From the NCBI GenBank assembly GCA_015501075.1, contig JADNYJ010000105.1, forward strand, positions 62,001-126,000: DNA of 64,000 nucleotides. Direction: 5' to 3'. The notes below the pieces were generated by a model. That model made no database searches. It was given only the letters and a program-made list of their open reading frames with translations, and had not been told where the DNA came from. A program made the translations under genes and the position numbers. Below, piece after piece: positions 21,473 to 33,498 of this stretch (its first letter is position 1; every line of letters begins with the position of its first letter). The stretch comes from Gymnopilus junonius (lineage: Eukaryota > Basidiomycota > Agaricomycetes > Agaricales > Galerinaceae).

Positions 21473-23518
21473 TTAGAGTTGCGCTGACGTTCTTTCGTAC
21501 TTGAGTTGGAAAGAACCGGCTGGAGGTCGGCAGAGCAGGATGTCGTTCCAATTGGGGACAGGTAAGGGGTTAGATGGCTCGCCATGTCGATCCACAACAG
21601 AATGTCGAAAGCCGAGAACAAGCATGGCAGTAACCAGTTTCAGCTCGACTTTGGCAAGACGTGTACCAAGACAGATGGTCTTTCCTGTCGACAATTAAAT
21701 CTATTAGATTTACCCAAAGCCGCAAACAGCGCAGAACATATAAAAAAGGCACACTTACCACTTCCCCATCCAACGTAGCCAAACGGAACATGATTGACCT
21801 CTTTCCTGCCCGGATCAAATTTCCATGGATCGGGGTAGAGCTCGGGATCAAGATGGACGTCACTAAAGGGATAGATAATGTAGGCACCCGTAGGTATTAT
21901 TTTGTTGTTAATATATAGTTCAGGTCCGAGGTTCCGCCTCATAGCAGTATGAGGTTGGGCGACTCGTGTTGTCTCGCGTATGAGAGCGTCCAAGACGGGA
22001 GTTTCATTCTCCCAAACCTCTAGCGGAATGGTGCTAAGTCGTGCTGCAAAAGATGATGACGAAGACGGTGATGATGAAGGACCATAGAAAGGTGACGCCG
22101 GCGCCTCTTTTGTTGGAGAGCATTCGGGTGAATAAGACCTTGATTCAAGGAGCGATTCGACCTCTGTAACAGCCTTTGCTCGCCACTCTGGGTGACCCCC
22201 GAGGTAAGTCATGAGCCATGACGCTATTTGAAAATATCCCGGAGTCAGAAAAACTGAAAACTCAGATAGCTCGGCGAAGGCGTGGTACTAACCTGTCGTT
22301 CCAGTAGCTCTGGCCCCGGCAATCAACAGTCCCATGATGAACTGCACATGGAATTATATCAGTCGAATCCAATGGTGGGAAAGCCGCCGATGGGATTGTA
22401 GGAACTTACCCCCACGACCACAAGTTTCTCGTCCCCAGAATCTAAAAGCATCTGAAGAGTGTCATTTCGCGAAATCCCGCTGCTTTCTCTGGCGTTGATG
22501 GCTTTGATGACGATTTCATAAATTTCTTTTGTCGCCCAAAGTTTCTTGATCATTGCGGGTGTGGGAAGCCATGGGAGAAGAACAGTAGCTGGCGTTGTTC
22601 CAGTGTCCAGCGTATCATAAAGTACCTTGAGGCGTGCGACGAGAGCTGGATCATCGGAAATTTCAACGCAGGACAAACTGCGGATGGTTAATTGAAAGAG
22701 CACCTGCGATATTACAGAGGTAAGCACTCAAGCCATGGGAATGAAAAGCGATAATAAAAAATCAAGCAAGACACGCTGACCTCGTAGACTTTATCGAAAG
22801 GATCAAATTTCCCTGACTGACCCCAACCCTCCATCATTTTTTGAATGTCGTTCAGCAGATACGGAATTACTAGTGGTCGGACGAGTAAGTCAGTAACAAT
22901 CGCCGACAATCAATGGGGCGGGGTACGTACGCGATGACAGAGGCGCGTTCCTCTGGACATTAGCGAGGCGTTTGTGGATGAGCGCTATCCTCCGCGTTTG
23001 CAGGTCGGACGTCACTCCCTTCACCATGGGAATCTGGGAACGACGAAAGGGTTTAATACCAGAAGGCGGGAAACTAGGAACATAAATACTTACAGCTCCA
23101 GAGAGAATTTTGAACCCTTCCGTCAGATCCAGGCCTTTGGCAGTGAAGAAAATCTGTCGCGCGTTCTCGCCGGAAACAACAACGACGGTGTTCTGGAAAA
23201 AGAAGACAATTATTATTATTCATGCTCGTATAATAAACGAAGCTCCCAACATACCCGCAATAATTTGAATTGAAAGACATTTTGGCCAGTGGCATGAAAT
23301 CCCCAGTTGAGAAAATCGTGTCGTCTGCGAAAGAAAGGAATGATGTGGAAGAGAGAAAGGCCAGGTAAAAATTTGGGGGCATCAACGCCTTCTTTCTCCA
23401 ATGAAGAGGTAATGAAGACGATCACGAGAAAAACCATGACGGCGATAGTGAATTGAGTTGAGAACCCCGCGGAGAGAAAGGCATTGGCCGCAGCTTGCAA
23501 GCCAACAGTGTAAGGCAT
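21473..23518 (-). CDS. Cytochrome P450 monooxygenase
   Basis: Eight exons (23518-23255, 23192-23094, 23033-22931, 22869-22781, 22703-22410, 22341-22293, 22223-21759, 21684-21473) give 524 residues, normal for a microsomal P450. An N-terminal membrane anchor lies at about residues 20-40 (FTIAVMVFLVIVFI), followed by a proline-containing hinge (APKFLPG). The K-helix ExxR is ETTR in LIRETTRV, PERF-like is PWKFDPGR, and the heme loop is FGYVGWGSGKTICLG with the ligand Cys. The heme loop is split by an intron inside the Gly codon. The I-helix reads LLIAGARATGTT and lacks the acidic residue of the usual AGxDT. The heme loop resembles basidiomycete CYP51-clan proteins, but I cannot assign a CYP family. 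The substrate is unknown. No biosynthetic partners are adjacent. Confidence 0.93.
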
Positions 23519-24793
23519 AGCAGGGAAGAGATGATGGAAACGAGGATAAAATTCGGGAAGGGAAGTCCTCGAACGCGTGAGCGAACTATTATACGTATGT
23601 TTAGGTCCAACCGGGGTGTAATCGACAAGAATCGAAGAGCGTCATTTTATACCCCTGGAGGAGTAAGGCATGCAAACCGGAGGAATAGGAAAATCATGGA
23701 TTGTCAGCGCCGAGCGGTCTCCGGCAAAGCATGCATCTCAATCTCATTTCTCATTTCGGTCATGGCAAGCTTTTACGGAAGCGGGATCGAACGAAAGTCT
23801 TGTTGCCAATCGGGCAAGGGGTCGAGAATCGTGCGGCGTCCTGAACCTAGCGTTTTCTTTTTTTTTTCTATTTATCTTTGTGAGATCTGAGTATTTTTTT
23901 CGAAAAATGGTCGGCCCCGAAACGAACGCGACTTGGTCACACCTACGGGAAAAAGCGTCTCAAGCCAGATGCTTCTTCTACACGTGCTGTCTTCAGTGCT
24001 TCTGCCAAAAGAGCTCACGCCAAAAGGCACCCATAAGACTGCGTACTGTCCCAACCGGTTGCAGCCAAGTGTGTGCGTTTCACTCGCCTTCTGGTATTTT
24101 ACTGTCCCTCACTTGTGGAACGATAGTTTTTGGGTAAAATACGCTTAGACCCTGGGCACGCTGTCGCCTGTTTGTGACATTATTTTTTCTACGTTTGCTG
24201 GCGGTCTCTGGCGATAGTTGACCCTTAACTGTTTCCGCGAACGGCAAACTTACCAACTGGGATTCAGATCCCGATTGCCAGATCTCTCCCGATCTACACA
24301 AACTCTCCCTTGTTGTGGTGAGCACTTGGTCAATTCATTCATCACCTGAAAATGGAATTTCGGTCAACAGAAACAAAAATCGCGGATCCCACGTCGCACG
24401 GCACCTTTGTTTTCAATACATTGTGGTCCGGCTTTGCGTGTCAATTAATCGGTCTGGAAGGGTACACGGAGCATGGTTTTTGGTGAAAAAGCAGGTTCGT
24501 GAGAGAAACGCGCCGGTCACAGGACTCCACATGAAGGGGAGGCCAAAAGTTCGGAGTTTCAACATGCATCCTCGATTTTCTACCAAATGGAACATGCAAG
24601 AGTAGGGGTAAATATCGACTGTGACCCTTCTAAAACGAAACCTGGAGTAAGGCACCGAAGAGTCAACGAAACGCACCTGAAAGGAAAAAGAAGGCGCCAG
24701 GTACAACACTTACTATGGTCATGCATGTCGAGATATGAGATCAGAGTTCTTTCCAGGTAGAAGAATTCCTTATCCAGGTATCTTTGTACACGA
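23519..24793. other. Intergenic 1.3 kb, no gene seen
   Basis: This holds the P450 5' flank and PAQR 3' flank. Overlapping frames on both strands have no motif and no consistent splicing. Confidence 0.5.
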
Positions 24794-26138
24794 TTAACCA
24801 CAAAGTGGTTGCGAAAGTCGGTAGCGCAAGCACACCAACACGCCCTTGTAGTGAGCTAAAGCTGCGAGAACTACGCAAAAGTGGAAAATTTGGTGGGAAG
24901 CGAGGAATAAATCGAAACGGCCTGGTGCAAAGCGTTCCGGAATGCGATTAGCACTAGGGTAAAATGAAATGACGCAACAGGTCAGTGAGGAACACCATTA
25001 ATAAGACGGAGAAGATCATGGCGCGGAGATCCTGGGGAAATGAAACGAATGCCACATACTACAGCAATGCGCCACCAATGTAAAGCGCGCCTGAAGTGAG
25101 CAACCAGTTGACTCCCATTTCGGAAATGAGTTCCTGGAAACCATGCGTCAGAATTAGATGGGTGACTGGTACGATTGCGCATAGCCCGAGGGCGATGAAA
25201 ACTGTCGTGCGGGCTCCTCTGTGGGTCGGCTTAGCGTACTCCGGATCGAGGACGATAAATGCCGCTCCTGGATAACATTGTGGTAACCATGGTGATCAGC
25301 AGGAAAAGGCGATCATGATCAAAATATGACATACCTATGCCAGCCAATGTCATTGCCGTGAGATAGAGTTTTTGAGTGTTGGAATGGCAAAAGAAGCCAT
25401 AATAGATCGACGGAATAAATGACCCAACAATGAGAATAATGATACCAGAGTAGTCAAAGGCGTGACAATGTGAGGCGACCTGCAAAAACAGGTCGACTTA
25501 GCAGAACGGAACACGAGATATGACAAACATGCCGCTTCCGAGTGACAAGTAGCTGTATGGTAGAAAGCGCTGGCCGCGAGGCACAAGATTGCGGAGAACA
25601 AAAAAATAACAATGGCAACAGCATCCTTCCATGACATAAGTTCATGCAACTCGACCAAAGTAGGATAGAAGGTTGCCAAAATGTAGACAAACAGGGCAGC
25701 GCCCCATAGATGGCTGTGGATGTTCACTGGCAAAAGTCCGTGTTACAAAAAAAAAACAGGAGAGGCGATACAGGAAAAGACCTGTTTCGTTGTGCAAATC
25801 TATCACGGTTGGATGTAAGAGGCGGCGTAGCCGTCAGAAAAAAGGAAAGCCGAACGTACATGCAATGACGGAGGTGAAGCAACCACGCCAGCTGTTCTGT
25901 GGACTGCATTCATGGTTTCAGCGACTGAATTTCAAAAAGACCGGAGACGTGAAACCCACCGTCTATAGCCAGAAACGATGTACTCGTTGTCACGCTGCCA
26001 ATCCTCGAGGTCATCCCACTGTATGGTAAAAGACTTGACTTTTGCTTCGCCGCTGGTTGCATCGATGCTGAGCTCAGTAACAGTCTCGACTGGACCTTTA
26101 ACGCTCCGCCGAGTGACAGCGCCTTGCCGGGATTGCAT
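24794..26138 (-). CDS. PAQR/ADIPOR-like seven-transmembrane receptor (IZH type)
   Basis: Progestin/adiponectin-receptor (hemolysin III-related) family. Fungal members (Izh1-4) sit in endomembranes and affect zinc and lipid homeostasis, and the fold is a zinc-dependent hydrolase such as ceramidase. Seven exons (26138-25960, 25903-25860, 25799-25782, 25726-25533, 25479-25335, 25267-25063, 24953-24794) encode 314 residues. The zinc-site blocks are YLHNETVNIHSHLWGA, SAFYHTATCHS and, near the C-terminus, ASHQIFHF, with several hydrophobic helices between. Exon 3 is only 18 nt. Intron 4 appears to use a GC donor (GCATGT at 25532, acceptor TTGCAG ending 25480), because no GT donor keeps CHSEA-VASHCHAFDYSGI in frame. 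Confidence 0.9.
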
Positions 26139-26226
26139 GGAGGAATAAAAAATGCCGGGTAACAGAAGGAAGTGAAAGAGAATCCGCGGATGTCACTGAC
26201 ATTTCTTTGGGGAAGTTAGCATGCGT

Positions 26227-26867
26227 TCAAGTTGAACCCGATTGTTGACTACTGATTACGTAATCAATAGCTTTATTTTTACGCAGCTCAACGCCCAGCT
26301 TCGCAAGCTTTTGGACCAGTGCCTTGGGGTAATAACATTATGGTATGGGGTCAGTTGGACATAAGTCGGATCGAATGGCCGAACGTCATAATTACGACTT
26401 GAAAAATACACTTACCACATCGAATAAACTCTCAATTGCCTCGCCTGAAAGAGTCGGCACTGGACAATTTATCAAATAGGGTCCAAAAAGAATTCCAAAC
26501 CATGAAACCGAGTTAGTGCGCGACAGTGACGCATGGTCATTACGAAAGTCCTGTAAATCTAGAAGGTATCGAAATAGCACTGGCCGGGACGGTCAAGTCG
26601 GCGAGGTTGAAAGACAAGGTGGACAAGACATGCATATAATTAGATCCTGGCATATCCATGGCACACGCGTACCATGTTTCCAGAAGACTTTTCTCTTCCT
26701 TTCTCACTGCGATCAAGAGTCCGTTCACAGTAGAGAAAATCATAGAAAGAGTAAGTTTGACAGGCATTAGGGACATAACCGAAAGAAGTTTTGAGAAAGA
26801 CGGTACCGAGCCGCTGCACGGGGGATGTGAAAGTTGACGCGTCTATTCCGGACCATCTAAAACACAA
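26227..26867 (-). CDS. Unrecognised multi-exon gene (boundaries uncertain)
   Basis: The 3' part reads well. One exon contains LFRYLLDLQDFRNDHASLSR and WFGILFGPYLINCPVPTLSG, ends at a GTAAGT donor near 26414, and joins (acceptor CCCCAAG) to ALVQKLAKLGVELRKNKAID, stopping at 26227. An upstream frame encodes LETWYACAMDMPGSNYMHV. The FGPYL block with the following Pro-rich segment faintly recalls RhoGAP domains, but no arginine-finger region is visible, so I do not name it. The start codon and the 5' exons are not settled. It lies between the PDK1-like and PAQR genes on the same strand. Confidence 0.4.
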
Positions 26868-26988
26868 GCAGTACGTAGGCCGAATGTCCTCAGTGGTATT
26901 TGGTATACCAGATAGCGATATCCTAGGAAGTTGAATGACTCTGGGTACGAGACTAGAATGACATAGTTTTTACGAAGAGCGACGGCAG

Positions 26989-28303
26989 TTAACTTTCAGA
27001 TGTGACATGAAGACTTTCAAAGCCTGCCCATAGATCGTCCGTGGATGACGACTCTTGCGGTCGTGACCGATAAGGCCCAACTGCGATTTCAGGAGCTGGT
27101 GCCGTCCAAAGAACATTCCAATCTATTATTGACCAAGGTTTTTGCGGAGCCTCACTTTCTGACTTGGAGGTCTTTCTCTCTGTACCTCCAATGAAAAAAG
27201 GGTGCCGACAAAGCTCTTCGACGGAAGATTTAGGTTCTACGCCAAGACGTTCATGGGGATCAAGAACCTATAAATTTGTCAGCTGCTAATGTTCAGCACT
27301 GACTTTCCTAAAATTGAACTTGCCAGGAGACGCCTTATCAGGTCAGCTGCGTCTGGATCGCATACCTGCGGAAGCGTATAGTCCAATGCCTTTACCCGCT
27401 TCATTGTGAGATAGTCTGTTGCAGCTGCAAATGGGGAACCTCCAAAGAGGAAAAAGAACACGGTGCAGCCGATAGCCCACAAATCAGGACTGTCAATTAC
27501 CAATCAATCGGCATTCTTTTAATTCAGAAAGGAGGCGAATACCTTGTTGGATTCGAAACGGAACGAGCAAGTAATTCAGGTGAGATGTAGGCTGCCGTAC
27601 CAACAAAGGTATTCGTCCTTGGAGCTGATTACTTGTATTTAAAAGCCAAGCGAAATTCAGATAACAGAAACAACGCACTGTCCATGTCATCTCCGATATA
27701 AGCACATCCAAAGTCAGCCAGCTTGATCCGCATGTCACTGTCGAGAAGAACATTTTCTGGCTTAATGTCGCGATGCGTGACACCGGATTCGTGGAGATAT
27801 CGAACAGCATCAACAAGTTGGGCAGTATAGTATCGTGAACAATTCAATGATATCGACCCTAACTTTAAAACTACGGCCTTGAGGTCACCATTAGTCGCCA
27901 AATCCAGTGCAAAGTCTGACAATTAGTTTTTGAAAACATTGTTGTGACTTCTGACTCACAAAGATGTGTCGAGTCTTGGAAGCAATGGTGCAAGCGAATA
28001 ACACCAGGGTGCATATGATCCCTCGTTCCAAGACGAATCAACGCATCCTTCTCGACAAGCGCAGAGCGAATCACTTTCTTCTTCACGAGTTGGGCTTTGT
28101 TTAACACTTTCAGGGCATAATGCTTGTTGTTCTTCTTGTAAACGGCATCTATGATCTGCATCCAACTGCCTGAATGAAGACTCTTCACGCTCAAAAGGAC
28201 ACAAAGCCACTCAAGACCTTACCGTGGCTAGAGATCCCCAAGCAACCTCATCCCCAAGTTCGAAATCATCCAGAGTGGCAGGGACCGGCTTTGCGGGCGG
28301 CAT
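26989..28303 (-). CDS. PDK1/Pkh-like AGC serine/threonine kinase
   Basis: Protein kinase related to 3-phosphoinositide-dependent kinase 1 (yeast Pkh1/2), which phosphorylates the activation loops of other AGC kinases. Six exons (28303-28223, 28155-27960, 27915-27679, 27624-27543, 27489-27324, 27267-26989) give 346 residues. Motifs in order: start [23 protein letters not shown] lysine in HYALKVLNK, catalytic loop [19 protein letters not shown], activation segment [16 protein letters not shown] (PDK1-like), PDLWAIGCT, and [10 protein letters not shown]. The C-terminus after the kinase domain is short and carries no PH domain, unlike animal PDK1. The last intron (27323-27268) has a GC donor, GCAAGT. 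A GT donor would break [11 protein letters not shown]. The start was chosen because it is the first ATG in frame with FELGDEV. Confidence 0.88.
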
Positions 28304-28742
28304 CAGGGATTCAGAAGGCCGGCTGAACCGAAATATTCTATCAAGGAAGCAAAGATTAGGCGTGGAATGTACCGGTCCTGGATTCTGGAGGGCCTATATC
28401 CGGGTGGGAGGGCGCAAGTAAGAAAAGAGGAAATGTGCAGGTTGAATTCAGAGCAGAGTTGGGAGGCGCAGCTGCCCGATGAGATAAGCCTTTGCTCCTT
28501 TGGGTCATTCCCATTATCGCTTACGGCAATATTTCGATTGATTTTCGACTCCTTCTCATGATATTTATGTTCCATAAATTTGCATGTTAGGATAGCCATG
28601 TTCTAGCCACGCGTCTCATCCTGGTACCTACGTAGATAAAAGATAATTATATATACACTTTGACTGATGGTTTACACGAAATGTACAATATCCAACCGAA
28701 CTAGGCGATGTCTTGAGGGTGCCGCAGACTCGGTCCCATGCT
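28304..28742. other. Intergenic, no gene seen
   Basis: Short AT-rich spacer between the start of the kinase gene and the end of the FYV10 gene. It should contain the kinase promoter. Confidence 0.5.
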
Positions 28743-30306
28743 TCAAGATATGAATACCTTTGTTAAGGCAGAGAATGAGCAAGATTCATTTGTCCGCGGA
28801 CAGGTGACAATTCCGCCGTTCCTTGAGGCCATATCTTCTAACGCCTAAAAGCAAAAAATAAACATGCATATCAGTAATCAAAATATGGCGCACACGGCAT
28901 CCAGATCTACACCTGGAAATCAGGAACAAACCTCTGTAGAGTATACCTGACCGTTCGGAAAGGCCATTGGCATATTGTCACCATCCATGATTTTCCCACT
29001 TATCCGGCAGACGATAGTTGAGTTTGCGTGATGGCTATATGGGACTTCCTTTGCTAGCTTTCCAAGTCCCAGTGGCTCTGATCCTGCTCCGGATTCTCCA
29101 TCACAAACCGGGCAATCGACGTTCTTCGTCGCATGGTCAAAGCAAGCTGGAAGCTTCAGCGCACTAAGGCCAGCATACAATGCGAGATGGAGCAGCGGTT
29201 CCGATGACAGCGTGTTGAGGTTGTAGATGGCCAGACGGAACGATTTTGCGAGGGTTTTCCAGCGCGATGCGTCATAAAGCCGCTATCACAGGGTATTTAA
29301 CTCCACATGTGAGTAACAATTCACTGCAGAAAACACACCTTGTACGGTCCGCATGCAGTATTGGGTGGGAAGGCTAGCAGGGCAGACAATTGTCGAATTT
29401 GAGCAATATGGGTATCATGCCAAGCAATTAGGTATTTCTTTGAATAGGAAATGGCTTCCAGCGTTTTGCGGACCCTTGAGAGTTCGATATATTCTTGCAT
29501 ACGGAGATCAAATTCTAGCGTACTCTGTGGGTAAAGGATGTAAAATATTTCAGAAAAGCGCAGTCATGGGAGACTTGATCAACAGACCTTAATTTTTCGG
29601 AGGGCGGTCTTGTTTTCACTACACCAAGCCAGAGCCTCTACACAGCTGTGGCGAGATAGAGCATCTTCAATACGTCGAATATCCGAGAATAGATCTATGT
29701 CGACTAGAGTCTGAGAAATACGCCGATAAGAGGCCTGCGGAAAATGGGAGCTGCTTAACGAAATAATACCTCAATTCCCTTCTCTTTTGCGATGCTTCTG
29801 GCGGACTTTTCCTTTCCTGTTCTCAAGCACCAATCAACAAGCCACCTATCCAAACGAATATCTGCCCATCTGGAGAACTCCGATTGACTTGTATTCTGCA
29901 GAGTTTCCACAGTCGCCAAGTGGTGCAACCTTTCTCGCATTACGTCTTGATTCGGCTTGCCCGCAGTTTCGTGTAAGTCAGCTAGCTAATTAGAAGGCAT
30001 GAGTGAATATGGATGTACGAAGAAAGTAATTACCACCTTTCTTTTGAGATTTTCGACCTTCCCAATCATGTTGTCGATGGACTTTACAGCTTCATCTGGC
30101 GATAGGCTTCCACTTGGGCCTCGAGAAACAAGGTCATTTGCTGTCGTCTGTGCACCTCCCAAGTCACGCTCTACGTTCTTCTGAGATGTACGAAATATCT
30201 TTCGGTAGCTCTCGTAAGGCACCTGCCAATGCAAGAGCTTTAGTTGCCCGAGTCATTGAAGAGAGTCTTCGGTACTTACGCGAGCAAAGGGTTGTTCAAA
30301 CAGCAT
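28743..30306 (-). CDS. FYV10: GID/CTLH E3 ubiquitin ligase subunit FYV10 (GID9/MAEA)
   Basis: Catalytic RING-type subunit of the GID/CTLH ubiquitin ligase, which degrades gluconeogenic enzymes in yeast. Seven exons (30306-30280, 30222-30037, 29985-29770, 29710-29588, 29524-29339, 29282-28932, 28844-28743) encode 396 residues. An N-terminal helical region is followed by LisH/CTLH around residues 95-170 (RLDRWLVDWCLRTGKEKSA .. DALSRHSCVEALAWCSENK). The CRA-like segment is ELSRVRKTLEAISYSKKYL. The atypical RING-Gid at the C-terminus has CPVCDGES, CRISGKIMDGDNMPMAFPNG and, in the last exon, IVTCPRTNESC. Donors are GTAAGT-like except GTTTGT at the last intron. The promoter region carries CACGTG and TGACGTCA about 190-220 bp upstream. 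Confidence 0.93.
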
Positions 30307-30416
30307 AATTCCTTCTTGATTTAACTTGCTTCCCATCACGGGTATTGCTTAAGGAAATAATTTGTGCCAAATTCCGTTCTGAATGGAGGAAGAGGTCGAA
30401 CTTGGTTAAAGGCTTT

Positions 30417-30440
30417 GGAATTGGAATTGGAATTGGAATT
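30417..30440. repeat. Microsatellite (GGAATT)4
   Basis: Four perfect tandem copies of the hexamer GGAATT lie about 110 bp upstream of the FYV10 start. Confidence 0.9.
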
Positions 30441-30495
30441 ATTTGTGCTAGGCTGAATGATGGTGGTGAACACTTGCTATTTCTGGGCCGGTACT

Positions 30496-30524
30496 CACGT
30501 GATTCCGTGACTTAAATGACGTCA
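30496..30524. promoter_or_regulatory. E-box CACGTG and CRE-like TGACGTCA upstream of FYV10
   Basis: CACGTG lies at 30496-30501 and the palindrome TGACGTCA at 30517-30524, 190-220 bp upstream of the FYV10 ATG. These match bHLH and bZIP (ATF/CREB) consensus sites. Function is inferred from sequence only. Confidence 0.45.
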
Positions 30525-33498
30525 CGCAAGCCTTATCTGGAGTCTCTTTGACTCGAACCTTTGCTTGCACCATCATCCAAGTCGAATCCACCTACTCATG
30601 CCGATAAACTACTGAGAACTTGCAATGTAACTTCGGGTTTACCGTTCTGGCAGAATAATTAGACGTGATCGATTAAACCGACCAAACTTCCACACGCCCT
30701 TCCGGCTGTTTTTATGTCTTCCTGATCATGAAGACTTGGGAACTTTGCAATCTCCTAATATTGGATAGACCAAGTTCCTGGGTGTCATATACCTCGCTCC
30801 TTAATCTGTATCAAAATACCTCAGATTTTATTCGAAGACTTAATTTTATTTGCTGGTCGTTCCAAAATGTCTGTCACTCCGAGATTCTGTCAGCCAAAAA
30901 TTACCACAAAGTTCACCAAATATGTTGGTCTTTCATCCTGCCGATAATAAACTCATCGGTCACACAAAGGTGCAACAAGTTCTTAATTTTGTTTCTTTCC
31001 TGGATCTCGAAGAACGGAGGCTCCATATGTCCACTGATCGTGAAGGATTCTTCGCCACCTCCTTATGCACTGTGTTTTCTTCCGACCGATCATCGATTAG
31101 GGCGCTTCTTTCTCCGATTGCTCTCTGTTTGTTCTTTTCTGCTCTCCTCGCAACAATCATTAGGCCATGTAGAAGCATTAAAATGGATGCATTTGACGCC
31201 AAAGCTGGTATTGTTGTTTTCATTACACCGATCGCCAACTTGGTGCCTTTCCTTGCGTTTTGTAGCTTTATTGTTGGACTCCAAACCAAGGAGAAAGGGC
31301 TCCTTTCGTCGAACTTGTTTTAGAGCAGCCCCGTTTTTGTATCGACGTCAGGAACTTGCAATTGGGGAGAATTTTGGGAAAAAGGGGACTTGAAGTTTCC
31401 GACAAATGTTTTAGATCGATCCTTAAGGATGTCGGGGCCTTTTACTTGATCTCTGTTCAATAATCACAATTTTCGGAATGGAGCAATTCTTCTGCGTTCT
31501 GGACTTCAGCAGCCTTCTGTGCTCCGTCTTCCAGTCGACGATCGAAAACCAATCAGGTCGGGGATATTAATTTCCTGAAGGCTACCTCCTGAGTCCAAAG
31601 ATTTATTGTTTCAAGCAACGAGGCCAGCACGACGCGACGGAATATTCTCTCCAAATTGTTACTAATACTATGTCTCGCGACGGCGAATTCATAACGGGAT
31701 GCCTCACGCGGAACATCGATCCAAAAACGAGTGAATTGGATATCGGAGTGGTGTATCAGACGGAGTCGTGCCAGTCGGAGTGACTCGAGTCTTGCACGTC
31801 TAGCCCACTGCGTTGAGTGCCATGATGTCCGAATTCCGAGCAGGGCTTTCTGCACTGCCATCCTTGTTTTTTTTCGTAGATCGTTGCCGCTTGTTCTTTT
31901 CCTTTCTTAGCCTATCGAACCTATTTGTGTAAAGAAGCGAGTAAACACGTAGGCAGGGTCGTTCGACATCAATTTCAAGATTGATCACTGTTATTTTTAC
32001 AGTAAAGGGACCTACTCCCTTGCCTCTTAATTAAAAAAAAAGGTTGCTTGTTGACCAAAGATTACCGAGAACGACATGAAAACGCTGATGCGCCCATACA
32101 TTCTGAGTACGCTGTTTCCGGAAAGGTACGCAGCACAGTTGTGCGATGTGCATGAAGGCAGGATATGCCTAGGTTGTGTGGCTCAGCCATGGTATCGGGA
32201 TAGCTAGAAGTCGACTAATTAACCACGAGGATTGCCATTTTAATAGACTTGCGGAATCACAATCCAGTGCACTGCATGCGCACCTACCTCACTGCGCAAC
32301 TTGAAGCCTGATGCACGAGGCGGCCCTGATTGAATTTAAGTACATATGATTGAGGCACAGCATGAACTTAGCGTGTCTCGTGAAATCTAGAAGGGAGAAT
32401 TATTCGGTGTTCCTTGACCTCGAAGTTCATTGCCACCCGCCCCAACTGCTAATTCTCATTACAGAAAGACATGAATAGCAATGGCATTCGCCGGTGCGAG
32501 CTTGGCTGAGGCTCCTTGCCGTTTTAAAATAGTCGTGTTGATCATCGCCTTCGCTTCAAGCCGACGTACGTCCATAGTAGTATATCTATAGTCTTTGGCA
32601 TCAGTGTGACAGGACCGCCCCGTTCAACTGTTGCCCATATTCCTGAGATTAATAGAATCTAGGCATTAGTTCCACGGTCGTAATTGGAGCTTCAAACTAT
32701 ATCGTCGGTCGCTCAACAAGCCGTAAGACCTTGGACAAAATAGAACAACCTAATCGTCAACAAGCATGGAGGTCTCCAAACGCAAGGCTCATACCTGGGC
32801 ATGAAAAGGAATTAAAGGTGTTGGTCAATCTGAGGTAGATGTCAGAGTTATTTGAGGATAGAAAATGAGGGGTTTGGCGGAGATCCATCTGCACTACTCG
32901 GTCAGAAGCATTCCAAACAAATGACCTTGCGTCAGCCCGGATTTAGATGGTCTCAAAATTGAGAAATCGGAAACAGGACTGTCAACGGGCATGCAGGTGA
33001 ACGCTATGCAAAATGTCTGGAGAAAGTCGCTCCTCGGAGTCAAAGAAGAGATCGGAAGATTTCTTAGAAGTATGATTTTGCTTTATGCCGCGTCTTGACG
33101 GGTCGAAAGCACGCGCTACTGATGAGGGGCTTGCCTTTGCACAGTGTTTGGGGCTTTCTGCGAAATGACGCCTAAAGCCCGAATCCGACAGGACGGACAT
33201 TCATGAGAATGGATTCTGAGACACATATGGGGACTACCCGACAGTTTGTAAGGTCTCCAAATTGCGTTTTCGACGAAGTCACCAGGGAGGATCTAGAACG
33301 TGTTTTGAGTCCGCATAAATGACGGACGTGAAACGAAAGGACGGACCAAAGAGAATCAGCGCAGAGCCCCCCAGAGGCCGAGATCTACATCTTGCTTTCA
33401 CAGTAAACATTGAAGCACCGAAGCAGGTGGAGTCAGCAGACAAGAGTGAAAGTTGTGGCTCAGTGGTCTCCGTGTGAGCATTCCAGATAATTTATGTA
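30525..33498. other. 3 kb without a supported gene
   Basis: Overlapping frames occur on both strands: 30728-31393 and 30850-31323 plus, 31289-30960 and 31861-31553 minus. The last has protein-like composition rich in Arg and Leu (LESLRLARLRLIHHSD). None shows a domain, a supported start or splice partners. The remainder to 33.5 kb shows nothing. Confidence 0.4.

Noticed and set aside
30728..31393. 221-codon plus-strand frame overlapping a 157-codon frame with hydrophobic segments.
   Set aside because: Two long frames overlap in different phases with an antisense frame opposite. None has recognisable domains or splice partners.
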